Source: Voacanga thouarsii (lineage: Eukaryota; Streptophyta; Magnoliopsida; Gentianales; Apocynaceae). Taken from it: a DNA stretch of 64,000 nucleotides. Shown one piece after another: positions 48,515 through 61,677 of this stretch. The notes below the pieces were generated by a model. It made no database searches, was not told where the DNA came from, and saw nothing but the letters and a program-made list of their open reading frames with translations. The position numbers were made by a program, and so were the translations under genes. Location: assembly GCA_026120185.1 (NCBI GenBank), contig JANUWF010001052.1, forward strand, positions 868,001 to 932,000. Reading direction: 5' to 3'. Each line of letters begins with the position of its first letter. Position 1 is the first letter of the stretch.

Positions 48515-48858
48515 ACCAAAAATTCACTAAATATATACATATATATACAGGGAAATGATTGAAACCACGAATTTAATATCCTCCTTAAATGTATTCCATT
48601 TCAGGCCATCTCTTGGCTTGTCAATCATGTTCCTATCAAATTAAGCAAAGGCAACAATGGCATTTTTACTAACTTAAGAGCAGAAACAAAAAACAAAAAA
48701 AAAAATAGAAATATTAATGTCAAAATAAAAATTACTAATATTCATAGCGGAATTTTCTAAGCTTAGAAATCAACAAACCTCGTTTCGTTTCTTGCTCCTC
48801 TTTCATTAGTACTCTGTAGCTCTTCCATGCTACTTTGCAACTCATCAAAAAGCTTATC
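48515..48858 (-). other. Two probable exons of an unrecognised gene
   Basis: Exon 48858-48779 follows a CTGTAG acceptor and ends at a GT donor (coding DKLFDELQSSMEELQSTNE, helix-like). The next exon starts at 48632 after GATAG, in matching phase, and reads NMIDKPRDGLKWNTFKEDIKF before either a GT donor near 48573 or a stop near 48515. The splice phases agree and composition is protein-like, but no family is recognised. It lies downstream of, and on the same strand as, the interrupted gene at 49471-60405, so it may be an extra 3' part of that gene or a separate remnant. Confidence 0.4.
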
Positions 48859-49546
48859 CTACAGAATACTAACAATAATAATTGACAAAAAAACAAAGAT
48901 TGGTCAAAAAGAAAAGCACTCTATAAATGAACCAAGCTGCAATCTAAAATTAGTTTTCTAGGATATCTATAGGGTCAAAACTTTTGGTTCAAATTTCCTC
49001 GAACTTTAACAATATTTTTTTCTTGGAGCCAACAGTGTTTATATATACACATATCCATCCAAGAGTATTCAAAATAAAGCAACTAAAATGATCAGAACTA
49101 ACTCCAAAAAGAAATTAAAACATTAAAGAAGATCCAAAAGATGAAATGCTCTCTCAAGATAAAATCCAATATTGATATCAAGAATATTATTCTACTTGCT
49201 ACTTTTCGTAAAGTTTCAAAAGCTACAAAGCATATAACACCGTATATGATAAAAGAGAGTAGACTATAAAGAGCTCTAAAAAAACCTGATTATCATATTA
49301 TGCCCTTTCATTCCCCTAAATAACTGTAAAAAAAAAATTGCTTTAGGCCATTATCCAATTAAGTAGTCCGTTAGTTTTCAGGTTAAGGTTCCTATATCAA
49401 ACAACTGATAAATCTCTTTCTCTTGGTCTCATAATGTTTTGGCATTTAATTTCCATCCATAATAATCATCTTAGAAGATAGAGCTTCCATCATTGACATC
49501 AAGAAAAGCAGTTGGTTTGATACCATATAAGACAGGTTGTCTAATT

Positions 49547-51371
49547 TGAAGGACGAAAACGGCAAAAATGATGAAACCGAAACTATGCTTATAGAACGAA
49601 AAAATTTACTTCTGTGTTTCAATGACCTTATTGGCACTGAAGAATATGTCTGTATCAGGATGCTTGAAGCTACTGGATCACGTCTGTGTAAACGTCGACT
49701 TCGTCTCATTACGTGAAGCTTTTGAGCTTCTGAAATGATACCCTTTCCTCTGCCGATGAAGCTCACAGAATTGGGTTTGCTTCTTAGTTTTTCCCAGTGA
49801 ATGCTTCTATATAGCCTATGTATGTCATTCACAGACTTAGCTATCCCCATTCATTTTGTCTTGATTTCTTTTTCATGCACAGAGAGAGAGAGAGAGAGAG
49901 ACCAAGAGAGTCAAACAAAAAGCCCATACTTTTTGTTATCTCTTACGCAAAACAACATGAGATCCATCCCGTATTATTTTTTTATTATTTAATTAATTTA
50001 ATATATTTTTTTTAAAATTTTATTTTACCCTTGGTCTTATTCATTGGGTCAGATAAAATTATTTATTCTTAGACTTGAACACTCATACATAATAAGTCTT
50101 AATTATTTATTTTTTGGACTTCATTAAACAGCTCAATAAATAATTAACAAGTCCAAATAAATTAATATAAAATATTTTAGTTTATACCTAGATTAATTTT
50201 TTAATTATTCAATCTGGGTCTTGAGCCTTGAATAATTAATTAATCAATTAAACTAGATAAAATATATACTCACTCTCGGGCCTTTTATTTTATTATAATC
50301 TAATAATAAATTAGACTACTTAAATAAAATAAAATAAAATTCATAATTATCAAGACCAATTCCTTAACCAAAATCTGTCAGGACATAAGGGTTATTCCGA
50401 AGACCAAAAGATACATCGCATTGGCTACTAAAATGATCAAAATACCCCTACTATATAAATAGTTATATTTTGTATTTTAAATATTTTCTAATATCACCAT
50501 AAGGAAATATTGACCCTAAGGATAATACTGCATTAGCAAAATTTTCGACCTACATGTGAAATAACTAAAATACTCCTCTACATATCGCCATGCACTTAGA
50601 GAGGAAGAGTGTATTAACATCTCTCTAATAGACATTTACCATCCTTAGACCTCTATTCCAATGATCCACAACTCCTGAAATGTTTCCAATTTTCAAGGGA
50701 GTTACCCTAAAGTAAACATCCAAGTCATATACCCTAAAGCCCTGGATATTTAGATCATTTGAACAATTATAATGGGCGATACAGCGCAGAAGCTATCTTG
50801 TACAAGTTTGTCTTAACTAACTAGTCACATATACCTAATGTACAAGTATATCGACTTTACGAAATAACTTCAACTATAACATATCAAAGTACATGCTTCC
50901 AACTTCGTCAAACGAGCAACTCATACCTAAGCGGTAGAGTATTAATCCATGCTGTAGTAGTAATAGTTTAGGCTTCTTTTAATTAGTACTTTTATAAATC
51001 ACTATTACAGGTCTTGTTTTACGTATTCGAAATATGCTCATGCTATGAAGTGAATGGACTACTCACTGGCTAAAGGTAAGCCATTTCTTATTTGAAATTC
51101 ATAACACAATAACCTAAATATGATGAGAATCCTATTCTTATCAATCAGTTAAGAACATATATTTATGTGTTAAGTAACTTGTGATCCATACCTTACCGTG
51201 AAAAACTATCATTCACATGGATCACTTACCTAAACACAATGAGTCATTTCTAAACAAAATTCATGCACAAATAAAATATAAATTCACAAATAAATTTTGA
51301 GAATAAATTCTTTTATTAATAAATTCGACAATTATAGCAAAAAACTAGTCTAAAAGGCTTATATTCCAATA
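49547..51371 (-). repeat. 3' LTR of the second Copia element
   Basis: The 1,825-bp LTR pairs with 58136-59986. It includes a (GA)n run at 49879-49900 shared with the other LTR. In sense it is preceded by GTGGGAGAT (51372-51380), the purine tract. The ORF 49446-49850 is a chance reading across the LTR edge. Confidence 0.88.
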
Positions 51372-51399
51372 ATCTCCCACTTGCACTCTAAGATTAAGA

Positions 51400-54300
51400 A
51401 AGTTCGTAGGTGTCCACCCCTATGACGTCTAAGAGTCTTTTGAATATTCTCTCAGCTAAAGGTTTGGTGAAGGGATCTGCTAGGTTGTTCTTCGAGGCTA
51501 TCTGTTCCACCACGATTTCTCGTCTCTGAATGAAATCCCAGATCAGGTGGTACTTCCTCTAGATGTGCTTCCTCTTCTTGTGGTTCCTGGGTTCTTTGGA
51601 TTGCGAGACTACTCCAGAGTTGTCACAATACACTACAATCGGTCTATTTATGTATGGTACAACTCCAAGTTTTGAAAGAAACTTCTGGAGCTAGACTACT
51701 TCCTTGGATGCTTCCGAAGCTACCACATATTCAACTTCCATGGTTGAGTCAGCAATATAAGATTGCTTGATACTTCTCCATGAAACAAATCCTCCAGACA
51801 AGGTGAAGATATATCCACTAGTAGATTTATTCTCATCCTTATCTGTCTGAAAATCTGAGTCTGTGTCTCTAGTAGGAACCAAGTTGTCAACCCTGTAAAC
51901 CAGCATATAATCTTTTGTACTATTGAGATACTTGAGAATATGCTTTACAGCTTGCCAATGAACCTCCCCAGGGTTTGACTGATATCTGCTAATTAAGCAT
52001 ACGGCAAGGCAGATATTTGACCTAGTGCACAGCATGGCGTACATGAGACTTTCCACAGCCGAAGCGTAGAGAATCCTACTCATTTTGTCTTTTTCCTCTT
52101 GAGACTTAGGATAGTCCTTAGAACAAAAATACAACCCATGTCTACAAGGGATTAGAGCTCCCTTACATGAGTCCATACTAAACTTGACCAGTATCTTGTC
52201 AATGTATGTCGTTTGGGATAATCCTAATATTCTCTACTTCCTATTTCTAAGAAGCTTAATAAGAAGAATGTAACTGGCTTCTCTTAAGTCCTTCATACTA
52301 AATTGACTAGACAGCCAAACCTTAGTAGATGACAATGTTCCTACATTATTCCCAATGAGTAGAATGTTATCCATATATAGGACAAGAAAAATCACATTTA
52401 TACCTTCTAATTTTCTGTACACACATGGTTTATCCTCTTTTTGAATGAAACCGTAAGACTTTACTGTCTCGTCAAAACGAATATTCCATATTCTAGATGC
52501 CTGCTTAAGTTCAAAAATGGACTTCTTAAACTTGCAAACCATATGTTTTTAGCCTTTAGCAATAAAATCTTCTGATTGGGACATATAGTGTTAGGATTCG
52601 TGGACTCCTAAACGCGAAAAACATCTACGAATCCCTCCCAAGGACCCAAGTAAACGATTAAGAGAATCTAAGCTTTAAGAATTACCTCTGGTTGCTGTAA
52701 TCGAAATCCTTCGATTCTGGTTGCGCTGTTGTACGTTCAACCCAAACAATCACCAGACGCTGCAGTATGCGAACATCCTCTATCGGATACACACCGCGAA
52801 CTCACTCGATACCCGGGGAGTGCTAGCACCTAGGGTTTGAGAGGTTTTTTTTTTCTTTCTGGTAGAGAATGGCACGAATGTTCTCAACCGAAAAATTGGA
52901 CTATTGAAAAGACGGCTAGGGTTTTCTTAAAAACCCCCGAACCTCTTAGAGTCCAACCTTAATAATATCTTATCATATTCTAATTTAAATTCAAATTAAA
53001 TTAAAACTGATATGATAAGATTCTACCATTATCTCGGTAATTTAACTAATTAATTTACCGAGTCAGATTCTTATAATCTGGATATCATCCAGATTCATCG
53101 AACCTAGTCACCAGAAAAATAACCTAACAAGTTCGCTTATTGTGTGACCCTATAGGTTCATTTAACACTGGCAGTGTGCCTAAATCATATTTAAATGGCC
53201 CACAAGTTATAAGCGGTTTCTAGCAAAACATTATAACTATCCAGGTTAAATGAAGATCGGTGATCTCTTTGAACCAAACCATAATTTTATATTTAGTCCT
53301 TTTGTCACACGATATCCAGATTAATCATAAGGCACGGAGCATGTCATCCTTATTAAGCTTAATCAATTATTTCTTGACTTCATAGTAGACTGTTCAAACA
53401 AATGATATCAATATCTTAGATTGATATATTTGAGCACGGCCATGCATTTTTAACAGTCTAACTTATCAAGGGGCCCATGGATATCTCTCCCATAATCGAG
53501 AGGGACAAATTCCTTCACAATCAATCATATTCCTCTCCTTGATTTATTCTATGTCCAACGAGTAGTCTAATTTATTATCTCGGTTAAAGATAACTTTAGA
53601 CAATGTCAAAATATAGAATTTATCAAGTAGGAAACTATGATGAATTTAGGTCGAAGGACTTTCAATATTATTATGGCTAGAAAGTACTTATGACATATTC
53701 CATGAAGTACTCTCACAGTGGGTCATGTCCAATACAATGTTCTCTAACATTTATTTATGTCTTGACTCGATATCACAAATATCCATGGCCAGTAAAACAT
53801 AGCCATCAAGTCACAAACATACTAATATTAATTTATTATTATTCCAATAATAATAATCGATCAGGGACAATTTTAGAATAGTCATTGTATTCATTGTAGG
53901 GTTTTACTATCAAGTCACGTACTTGATGACCAACAAAACAAAACTCACTATTCATGGAAAGGAAAGCCTCATATTATTATATAAAACATAATGACAATTG
54001 TATAAGTACAAATTGACTCTAGGGCATATCCCCAACATATAGATGTCTTTATTAAGATGGCCATTAAGAAATGCTGTCTTGACATCCATTTGTCATATCT
54101 CATAGTCGAAATAACATGCAATGGTAAGAAAGATACGGATAGATTTAAGCATGGTTACTGAGAAAAAAGTTTCCTCATAATCGATTCCTTCTTTTTTAGT
54201 ATACCATTTTGCCCTTTTGCCACAAGCCTAACTTTGAAGGTTTTCACATTCCTATCCGCTTCCCGCTTCCTCTTATATAGCCATTTATACCCAATGTGTT

Positions 54301-56400
54301 TTATCCCTTCAAGTAAAGCGATAACTTCTCCTCAAGTTCAAATCTTGTTGAACCTTTAGTGGAAATACTTTGATCACCCTCCAAATATCTAGCATTAATA
54401 CTTACCAGTACTTTCTGTTCCTTGGGATGATAAAAGTAACATCATTTTGTCCCTTTTGGATACCCAACAAAGTAATATAATTCTGATCTTAGTTCTAACT
54501 TGTCTTCCTTAATCAGTACATAAGTTAGACATCCCCATATCCTAAGATGATTTAGACTTGGCTTACCCCCAGTCCACATCTCATAAGGCGTCATAGGTAT
54601 TGACTTGGAAGGTACCAAGTTTAGAATGTATGCTGCTGTTTTCAAGGCATATCCCTAAAAAGAGACTGGAAGAGTAGCATGAGACATTATACTTCAGACT
54701 ATTTCCATTAAGCTACTCCATTCTGTTGGGGTGTACCCAGCGCAGAGAGTTGGGATACTATCCCATGATGTACCATGTAATCCTTGAACTCATCGAGGAG
54801 GTATTCTCCACCACGATCCGATCGGAAGGTTTTGATCAGTTTACTTGTCTGATGCTCCACTTCAGTCTTGAGCTCTTTGAACTTGTCAAAAGAGTTAGAC
54901 TTGCGCCTCATCAGGTAGACATAACCAAACCTTGTACAATCATCCGTAAAAGTGATGAAGTACTCAAAACCCCCTCTAACTTATGTAGACAAAAAACCAC
55001 ACACATCAGTATGAACAAGACCCAATATCTCCTTGGCTTTATCAGCTTTTTAGGTGAACGACTTTTTGGTCATTTTTCCCATAAGGTAGGATTCATACTG
55101 AGGCCAACTTTCTAATCTTAATGAGCCCAAAGGCCCATCATGGATTAACCTCTGAATCCTGGTTGAGTTAATATAACCCAACCTTAGATGCCAAAGATAT
55201 AAGTCATTAATATTGGTTTTTCTCTTCTTACTTAAAGGTTCAGATTGAGTGTTATTTATTTGATTGTTCGTAGGATTTAAAAAAAATAAGTTTCTATACG
55301 TGTGCCATGTACATAAACTTTTCCATTTCTACTGATAGTAACACCATAATGGAAAAAAAACAGAATATCTATGATTTATTAGCTTTGCAACTGAAATCAA
55401 ATTCTGTCTAAAATTGGGTACATATAAAATATCTTTCAAAATAATTAATTTATGATAATAAAAAATAAGATCTAACTCTCCCACTTCAAGGACCCATACT
55501 TGTGCTCCATTTCCTATTCATAGTCTATTCTCGCTCTTCTGGAGTCTTCTTATTTTTCTAAACCCCTGTAAGGAGTTATAGATATAATCAGTAGCACCAG
55601 AATCAACGATTTAAGTGGAAGTTAATCCAATTATTGAAATTGACTCTAGATAGAGAACAATATCTGTAAGGTTTTTCTTGGCCTGAAGTTCTAGACACTC
55701 TTTTTTCCAGTGTCCCTTCTACCCGCACTTGAAGCACTTGCCTTTGGGTTTGTTGGGCTGGTTCTTGGGTTGGGTTGGTGCGTTTCCCTTTTTCTTCTTG
55801 AACTTCCTGGGCTTGGGCCCAGTTCTAAAAGAAAAAGGTCTAGCAATCATAGCCTTGGATTGTGGTTTCATGACCTTCTCTGCCACCTAGAGCTCTTTTA
55901 TTAACTCAGTTAAACTCATGTTTAATTTGTTCATGTTATAATTTAACTTGAACTGAGTAAAAGAACCCAGAAGAGATTCGAGAACTATGTCCACTTGGCT
56001 CTCGGGATCAATTACAGCCCCCGCGACTTCTGCTTTCTCGAAAGTAGTAATCATCTTGAGCATATGCTCTCTGACTGATGTTCCCTCAGCCATCTTAGTG
56101 TTTGATAATTGTCCTAAGAGCCTCCTGCCTTACGGCTTGGCTCTTATCGTGGTTAGTGATTGGTTATTGTCGTACGCAGTGGCCATGTACTCGTGTTTAG
56201 ACTAGAGCACATTAGACATAGAAGCCAACATGTAGCATCAAGCCATTTCATTGGCCTTCTTCCATGCTTTCTCACCTCTTGCTCCTCAGCGGTAGAACCC
56301 TCCCCAATAACATGGCAGAAGTTAAAGAGGACATACTTATACTCCTCATCAGTAAGTATTATGTCCAAGTTCATTTTTCAATTCATATAATTTGGTCCCG
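51400..56400 (-). pseudogene. Decayed gag-pol of the second Copia element
   Basis: In sense order: gag about 56390-55750 (MNLDIILTDEEYKYVLFN; LNYNMNKLNMSLTELIKEL; zinc-knuckle area near 55730); protease area about 55600-55500; integrase about 55210-54430 (RSDRGGEYLL, HHGIVSQLSALGTPQQNGVA, PYEMWTGGKPSLNHLRIWG), with the stretch after NGVA deleted so the catalytic glutamate region is lost; RT at about 54340-54043 and 52588-52234, where the solo LTR intervenes; RNase H 52176-51400 (STMEVEYVVASEASKE). The RT active box reads YMDNILLIGN, where the related element has YVDD. Many stops and shifts make it inactive. Confidence 0.85.
52589..54037 (-). mobile_element. Solo LTR of another Copia family
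   Basis: The block is bounded by TGTTAGG and CCCCAACA and flanked by TATAG on both sides (52584-52588 and 54038-54042). Its minus strand begins TGTTGGGGATATGCCCTAGAG, a start known from plant Copia LTRs. The flanking RT sequence is continuous once it is removed (GGGACATATAG then ATGTC, as in the first element near 16285). It has no internal coding, primer site or second LTR. It is 1,449 bp, formed by recombination between two LTRs of a past full insertion. Confidence 0.88.
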
Positions 56401-58117
56401 TTAGCTTATCCATTTCTGAAAAATTGAAAATAAAAGAAAATTCAGTTTGTGAAAAATAAAATAATTTGTGACTTTATCCTCATATTAAATCCGATAATAG
56501 TTAACCATATCACTATTATCTTTAATATGATTAATTTGGCTCTTAAAAAAACTGATATAATTTCTTTGGAAGATTAACAATTTCCTAAACTAAGTATATT
56601 AACAACCACAAATTAATTTCCCTTATAAGTAATGATCTAAAAGATAACTCCATCATGGGATGACCGTTTCTTCTCATTTCCTATGGATATTCCTCGCACT
56701 ATAACCTCCAACGTGGGCTGGCTGATCATAACTCGTGTCCTGAGTTATTAATTATATCTATCAATTAGTTCTAAATCATTGTAGTATTCCCATCCTATAT
56801 AGGTTCACTCTCAATGTGACGTGAGGGGACCTACGATCTCTAATGAGGATCGTGATGGAAGTCATGGGGCCGTTAGAACCCCTCTCCCACTTAATATTTT
56901 AAAATAAGGGTTTTCTTGAAAAATATCTTTTGAAAATTTCAATTAAATTTTCTTTCAACTCAAAAATAAAATATCTAAACCCATAAAAGTTTTTATATCA
57001 AGGTTTATACCCTTTGAGAAATTTTTTCATGAATTAATTTTATTTAAATTAATAAACTTAATAATTTCAAAAATTTTTAATAAACCTTTTGAGAGATTTT
57101 GATCTCAAGTTTAATTTGATAAAAATAATTTTTCTTGTTAAAATTCAATCAAAATGGTTTTCTATTTTAATTCACAAAAATATATAAATCCAAAATATTT
57201 TCTATGTCAAAGATAAAATTCTTTGAGAAAATAACCAATAATTAATTTTTGTTTGAATTAAAATCAACCATTTGATTTAAGAAAAATATTTTTCTTTGTT
57301 AAAAATTTCCAAAAACTTTGGTTTTTGAGAAAATTGCACATATGGTACAAAAAGAAATAAGTATACTCGAAAATTGTAAACGTTTTCATCATTTTCTATT
57401 TTTTTTTAACTTAAGTGTCTAAATAATAAAATTAAGCGCATTAATTAATTAATAGTTTTGTTTAATCGTAAATTTCTTTTACTATTATTTTTCATACAAA
57501 ATTTTTAAGGCATATTAACTATTGCAATAAAAATAACTTCGCCTGTTATGGGACTAAAAATTTTTTAAAAAAATTAATTTCTGGTCCAGTGCACCTGCCA
57601 CACTGGATTATGGTTTTTCATGGGCCGCGATCTGGGCAGGTGCCTGCGACTCAGCCTGCCTCCAGCCCCGCTGCCTAGTTAAAATCGCTGACCACTGTAA
57701 TTGGCAATTTGCATGCAAATTGCCAATTTGCTTCCTTGCTTCTCTTCCTCGCGGCGTGTGAGGAAGCCGTCCTCGCTAGGTGACTTGGAGCTGCAGCCGG
57801 CTCGGCTCAACTCAGCCTGGCTCGGCTCATCTTCTCCAGTATTTTTGCAATTTTTTCTTTTGCGATTTTGTATTTCTTCTTCTGGTTTTTTTATCCAGAC
57901 AGCATGAAAAATCATTTAACAAGCTCCTATACCCTTAAAAACAGTGGGCTTACAAGTTTCATCTAAGAAAACAATAAATTACAGTGTTCCTATATTTCCA
58001 CTCGCGCGGCTTACACAAACTATCCCATATCAGAAACGCGAAGGTTCACAGAAAACATTCAAAACAAATATTTTCTTATTTTAGTTAAGCCTAGTATGCT
58101 TCCTATATTTGCCAAAC

Positions 58118-58133
58118 CATGGCTCTGATACCA
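58118..58133 (-). promoter_or_regulatory. Primer-binding site of the second Copia element
   Basis: The minus strand reads TGGTATCAGAGCCATG, complementary at its start to the 3' end of initiator Met tRNA. It lies two bases after the LTR end. Confidence 0.88.
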
Positions 58134-58135
58134 CT

Positions 58136-58471
58136 TGAAGGACGAAAATGGCAAAAATGATGAATCCGAAAGCATGCTTACAGAACGAAAAAATTTATCT
58201 CTGCGTTTGAATAACCTTATTGGCACTAAAGAAGATGTTTGTACTAAGATGCTTGAAACTATTGGATCACGTCCTTATAAATGTCGACTTTGTCTCATTC
58301 ACGCGAAACTTTTGATCTTCCGAAATGATACCCTTTCCTCTGTCAGTGAAGCTCACAGAATTAGGTTTGCTCCTTAGTTTTTCCCAGTGAATGCTTCTGT
58401 ATAGCCTTTGTATTTCATTCACAGACTTAACTATCCCCATTCATTTTATCTTGATTTCCTTTCCATGCACA

Positions 58472-58507
<36 letters not shown>

Positions 58508-59986
58508 AAGAGAGTTAAACAAAAAGCCTCATGCTTTTTGTTATTTCTCAGGCAAAACAATACGGGATCCATCTCGTATTATTTTTTTATTTATTTAATT
58601 AATTAATATATATTTATTAAAATTTTATTTTACCCTTGGTCTTATTCATTGGGTTAGATAAAATTATTTACTCTTGGGCTTGAACACCCATAAATAATAA
58701 GTCTTAATTATTTATTTTATAAACTTCATTAAACAGCACAATAAATAATTAACAAGCCTAAATAGACTAATATAAAATATCAAGCCTTTTATCTAGTTTA
58801 TACCTAGATTAATTTTCTAATTATTCAACCTGGGTCTTGGGCCTTGAATAATTAATTAACCAATTAAATTAGATAAAATATATACTCTCTCTCAAGTCTT
58901 TTATTTTATTCTAGTCCAATAATAAATTAGACTAGTTAAATAAAATAAAATAAAACCCATAATTATCAAAACCAATTCCTTAATCCAAATCTGGCAGGAC
59001 TTAAGGGTTATTCCGGGGACCAAAAGACACATTGCATTAGCTACTAAAACAACCAAAATACCCCTACTATATAAATAACTATATTTTGCATTTTAAATAT
59101 TTTCTAATATCACCATAAAAAAATATTGACCCCAAGGATAATACTGTGTTAGCAAAATTTTCGACCTACAGTGTAATGACTAAAATACCCCTCTACGCAT
59201 CGCCGTGCATTTAGAGAGGAAGAATATATTAACACCTCTCTAATAGACATCTACCATCCTTAGACCTCTAGTCCAATGATTCACGACTCCTGAAATGTTT
59301 TCACTTTCCAAGTGAGCTACCCTAAAGTAAACATCCAAGTCATGTTCTCCAAGGCCCTGGATATTTAGATCATTTGAATAGTCACAAGGGGCGATATAGC
59401 GTAGAAGCTATCTTGTACAAGTCTGTCTTAACTAACTATTCACATATACATAATATACAAGTACATTGGCTCTACAAAAGAACCTCAACTATAGCATATC
59501 AAAGTATATGCTTTCAGGTTCGTCAGACCACCAACTCATACTCAAGTGGTAGAGTATTAGTCCATGCTGTAGCAGTAATAGTCTGGATTTTTTCTAAATA
59601 GTACTTTTAAAAATCACTATTACAGGTCATATTCTACGTATTCGAAATACGCTCATAGTATGAAATGGGTAGACTACTCACTTGCTAAAGATAAGCCATT
59701 CCACATTTGAAATTCATGACACAATAACCTAAATATGATGAGATTCCCACTCTCATCAATCGATTAAGAACATACATTTATGTGTTAAGTAACTCGTGAT
59801 CCATACCTTATTGTGAAAGACCACCATTTACATGGATCACTTACTTAAACATAATGAGTTCTTTCCAAATGAAAATCGTGCACAAATAAAATATAAATTC
59901 ATAAATAAATTTTGAGAATAAATTTTTTTATTAATAAATTCGATAATTACAGCAGAAAGCTAGTCTAGAAGGCATATACTCAAACA
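58136..59986 (-). repeat. 5' LTR of the second Copia element
   Basis: The 1,851-bp LTR pairs with 49547-51371. It contains a (GA)n run at 58475-58504, longer than in the other LTR. Confidence 0.88.
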
Positions 59987-60188
59987 TAATTATAGCAGGA
60001 TTTGTATCTCTAATCTGACAAGTATCAAAGAGCAGATTAGCTCCAAATTTTTCCATAATTGATCTGACTTCGTTTTCCTTTTGGAAAAGAGTCTCATCAA
60101 CTTTTTGTTTACTTATCAATTGGTCTCTCTCTGTGAAATCAAGCATAAGTTACTCAAGAAGTTGTCCAATAAAGAGAATTTGCTCAAA

Positions 60189-60246
60189 AATGTCTACATT
60201 TCCTTTTAACTTAGCTAAAAAATGTCTACATTTCCTTTTAACTTAC
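60189..60246. repeat. Tandem duplication at a splice donor
   Basis: The roughly 32-bp unit TAAGTTAAAAGGAAATGTAG...CATTTTT occurs twice in a row on the minus strand. It starts at the splice donor of exon A of the interrupted gene, so the intron begins with a near-copy of its own 5' end. Confidence 0.7.
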
Positions 60247-60443
60247 CATCTAGTAAACACTTTATAAGACCATTACTATATGAGATGCTTTCCATACAAA
60301 TCTTGTTAGCATTCTTATTTGAACTTGTTGGAAGAGTATCTACAATTTCTTCATTGATAACTGAAGAAAGGATAACCTGCTTCTCATTAGTGCCCTCCAC
60401 CACTTCTAAAAAGGCAAAGAAAAAAAAAGCTCAAAATAATTAG

Positions 60444-61672
60444 ACTTATAACAAAAACAAAAAAGAATCCAATTTAACAAAATAGTCAAAAAATATGAAA
60501 GGAAAAAAAATTGCCTATTCACATGCATATTTAGACTAAGCAATGATAGGAATCATCCTAAGCATGATGGCTAATTCAAAGAAGGGGGAAAGAAGATCAA
60601 ATCACGACTCATGGCTCCTTAGTTAAAGGTCCTATTTGAGCGATTTCAAATAGCTTTCCAAGCTAGCAAATTAAACAAACCAAGAGGTAAGAGACTTGTG
60701 AAGAGATGGGTGGTGAAGCAAAGACCAAAGGAGGCACAAAAGGATTAACAATCCATGTGGAGGGTCAAGCTAACATTTAAACAAGGATTAAAGGCTAAAG
60801 GAGTATTAAGATAAGCTTAAAATAATCACCATTTCATTTGGAAGATCAAAGAAACACATGAAAATGGAATGGATGTCAAAAGAGCAAAAGTGTAACAAAA
60901 TAGAAGGCAGTGGCCAGAAGGAAGCCGACGCCGGCCCTAAGCTACAAATTGGCACCGGCCCAAAACGGGCTAGTTACTCTCAACCTACAAAACAAAATTG
61001 GCGTTGCCCTATGCTTAAACCGGCACTGGCCCATATCGAGACTAGCTCGAATCTTGCTAATTTCTTTTGTTTTTGACTTATTTTGCATTCTTTAAAATTT
61101 TCATGATTTTTTTTAATGTTTTTACTTAATTAAAGGCATGTAATATGGTCTTAAAACTTGTCTTAAGGCCACATAATCTTGTGTTTAGCTTACTAATTAG
61201 TTAGGGTAACTTTGGGGCTTATATGAAAGAATCATGGGAAAATAAGAATGTAGCAGGAAATAGCAATTTAAAATTTTTTTCCGAGCCAAGTTTTAGAATA
61301 CTTACTTTTAAGGCGTTTAAATTGAATAACTGGAGGAATTGGATTTGACGGAATGCTTTGATTTGTCATGAACACTTATTCCACAGAAATCCCAGCCAAG
61401 CGTCGACTTTTTCGCATCAAATACGTGCACCAAGACTGATAACTTTTAATCTTCTAAAATAATTTCGAACTTTCTATAGGCTATTTACTAGTGAAAGTAA
61501 AATAATATGTGAAAAATAATAAAATGGAAAGAATTAATTGGGAGAGCTTTTCAAAGGAGAAAAACTTGAAGCAATCTTCAAAAGGAAAAAAAACCGGTGG
61601 CTTCTTTTCAACAAGGAAAAATTGAACGAAAGGAAAATAATAGTTCTTGACTTCAGGAAAATGAAAAAATAT
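60444..61672. other. Gene-free DNA, possible LTR-like remnant
   Basis: No gene is seen. 60590-61460 has a mixed composition with a GC-rich patch (60905-60975, GCCGACGCCGGCCC and GCACCGGCCC words) followed by an AATTAAAGGCATGTAATATGGTC stretch, wording like some plant Gypsy LTR ends. No repeat partner, target duplication or coding was found. The ORFs 60858-61095 have no recognised product. Confidence 0.35.
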
Positions 61673-61677
61673 ATATA

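Larger units (their letters stand above)
49547..59986 (-). mobile_element. Second Copia element, same family as the first, older
   Basis: LTRs at 49547-51371 and 58136-59986 bound a minus-strand gag-pol. The 5-bp repeat TAATT flanks it (49542-49546 and 59987-59991). In sense, LTRs start TGTTTGAG and end TCCTTCA. The internal sequence matches the element at 13022-22801 almost throughout, including the leader with its GC-rich block (57580-57880). The LTRs differ from each other at well over one site in twenty by eye, far more than in the first element, so this insertion is older. It contains a solo LTR of a different family at 52589-54037. Confidence 0.9.
49471..60405 (-). pseudogene. Unrecognised host gene 3' end, interrupted by Copia
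   Basis: Exon A, 60405-60247, has a TTTTTAG acceptor and GTAAG donor and codes VVEGTNEKQVILSSVINEE... and ...ISYSNGLIKCLLD. Exon B starts at 60130 after TTTCACAG and codes RDQLISKQKVDETLFQKEN, then EVRSIMEKFGANLLFDTCQI, up to 59992. There the second Copia element is inserted. On the far side of it the same frame continues from 49541 (RQPVLYGIKPTAFLDVNDG) to a TAA at 49471. Splice phases agree (1+2). About 125 residues are visible; they look helical and charged and have no family I can name. Earlier exons beyond 60443 were not found and may be lost to repeats. The insertion cuts off the last 20 or so residues. Confidence 0.6.

Noticed and set aside
49525..49541. TTTGATACCATATAA just outside the second Copia as a second primer site
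   Set aside because: It reads as part of the host exon coding LYGIKPTA on the minus strand and matches the primer complement only partly.
49446..49850. 134-codon minus-strand ORF
   Set aside because: It crosses the edge between Copia LTR and host exon in a frame different from the host exon's.
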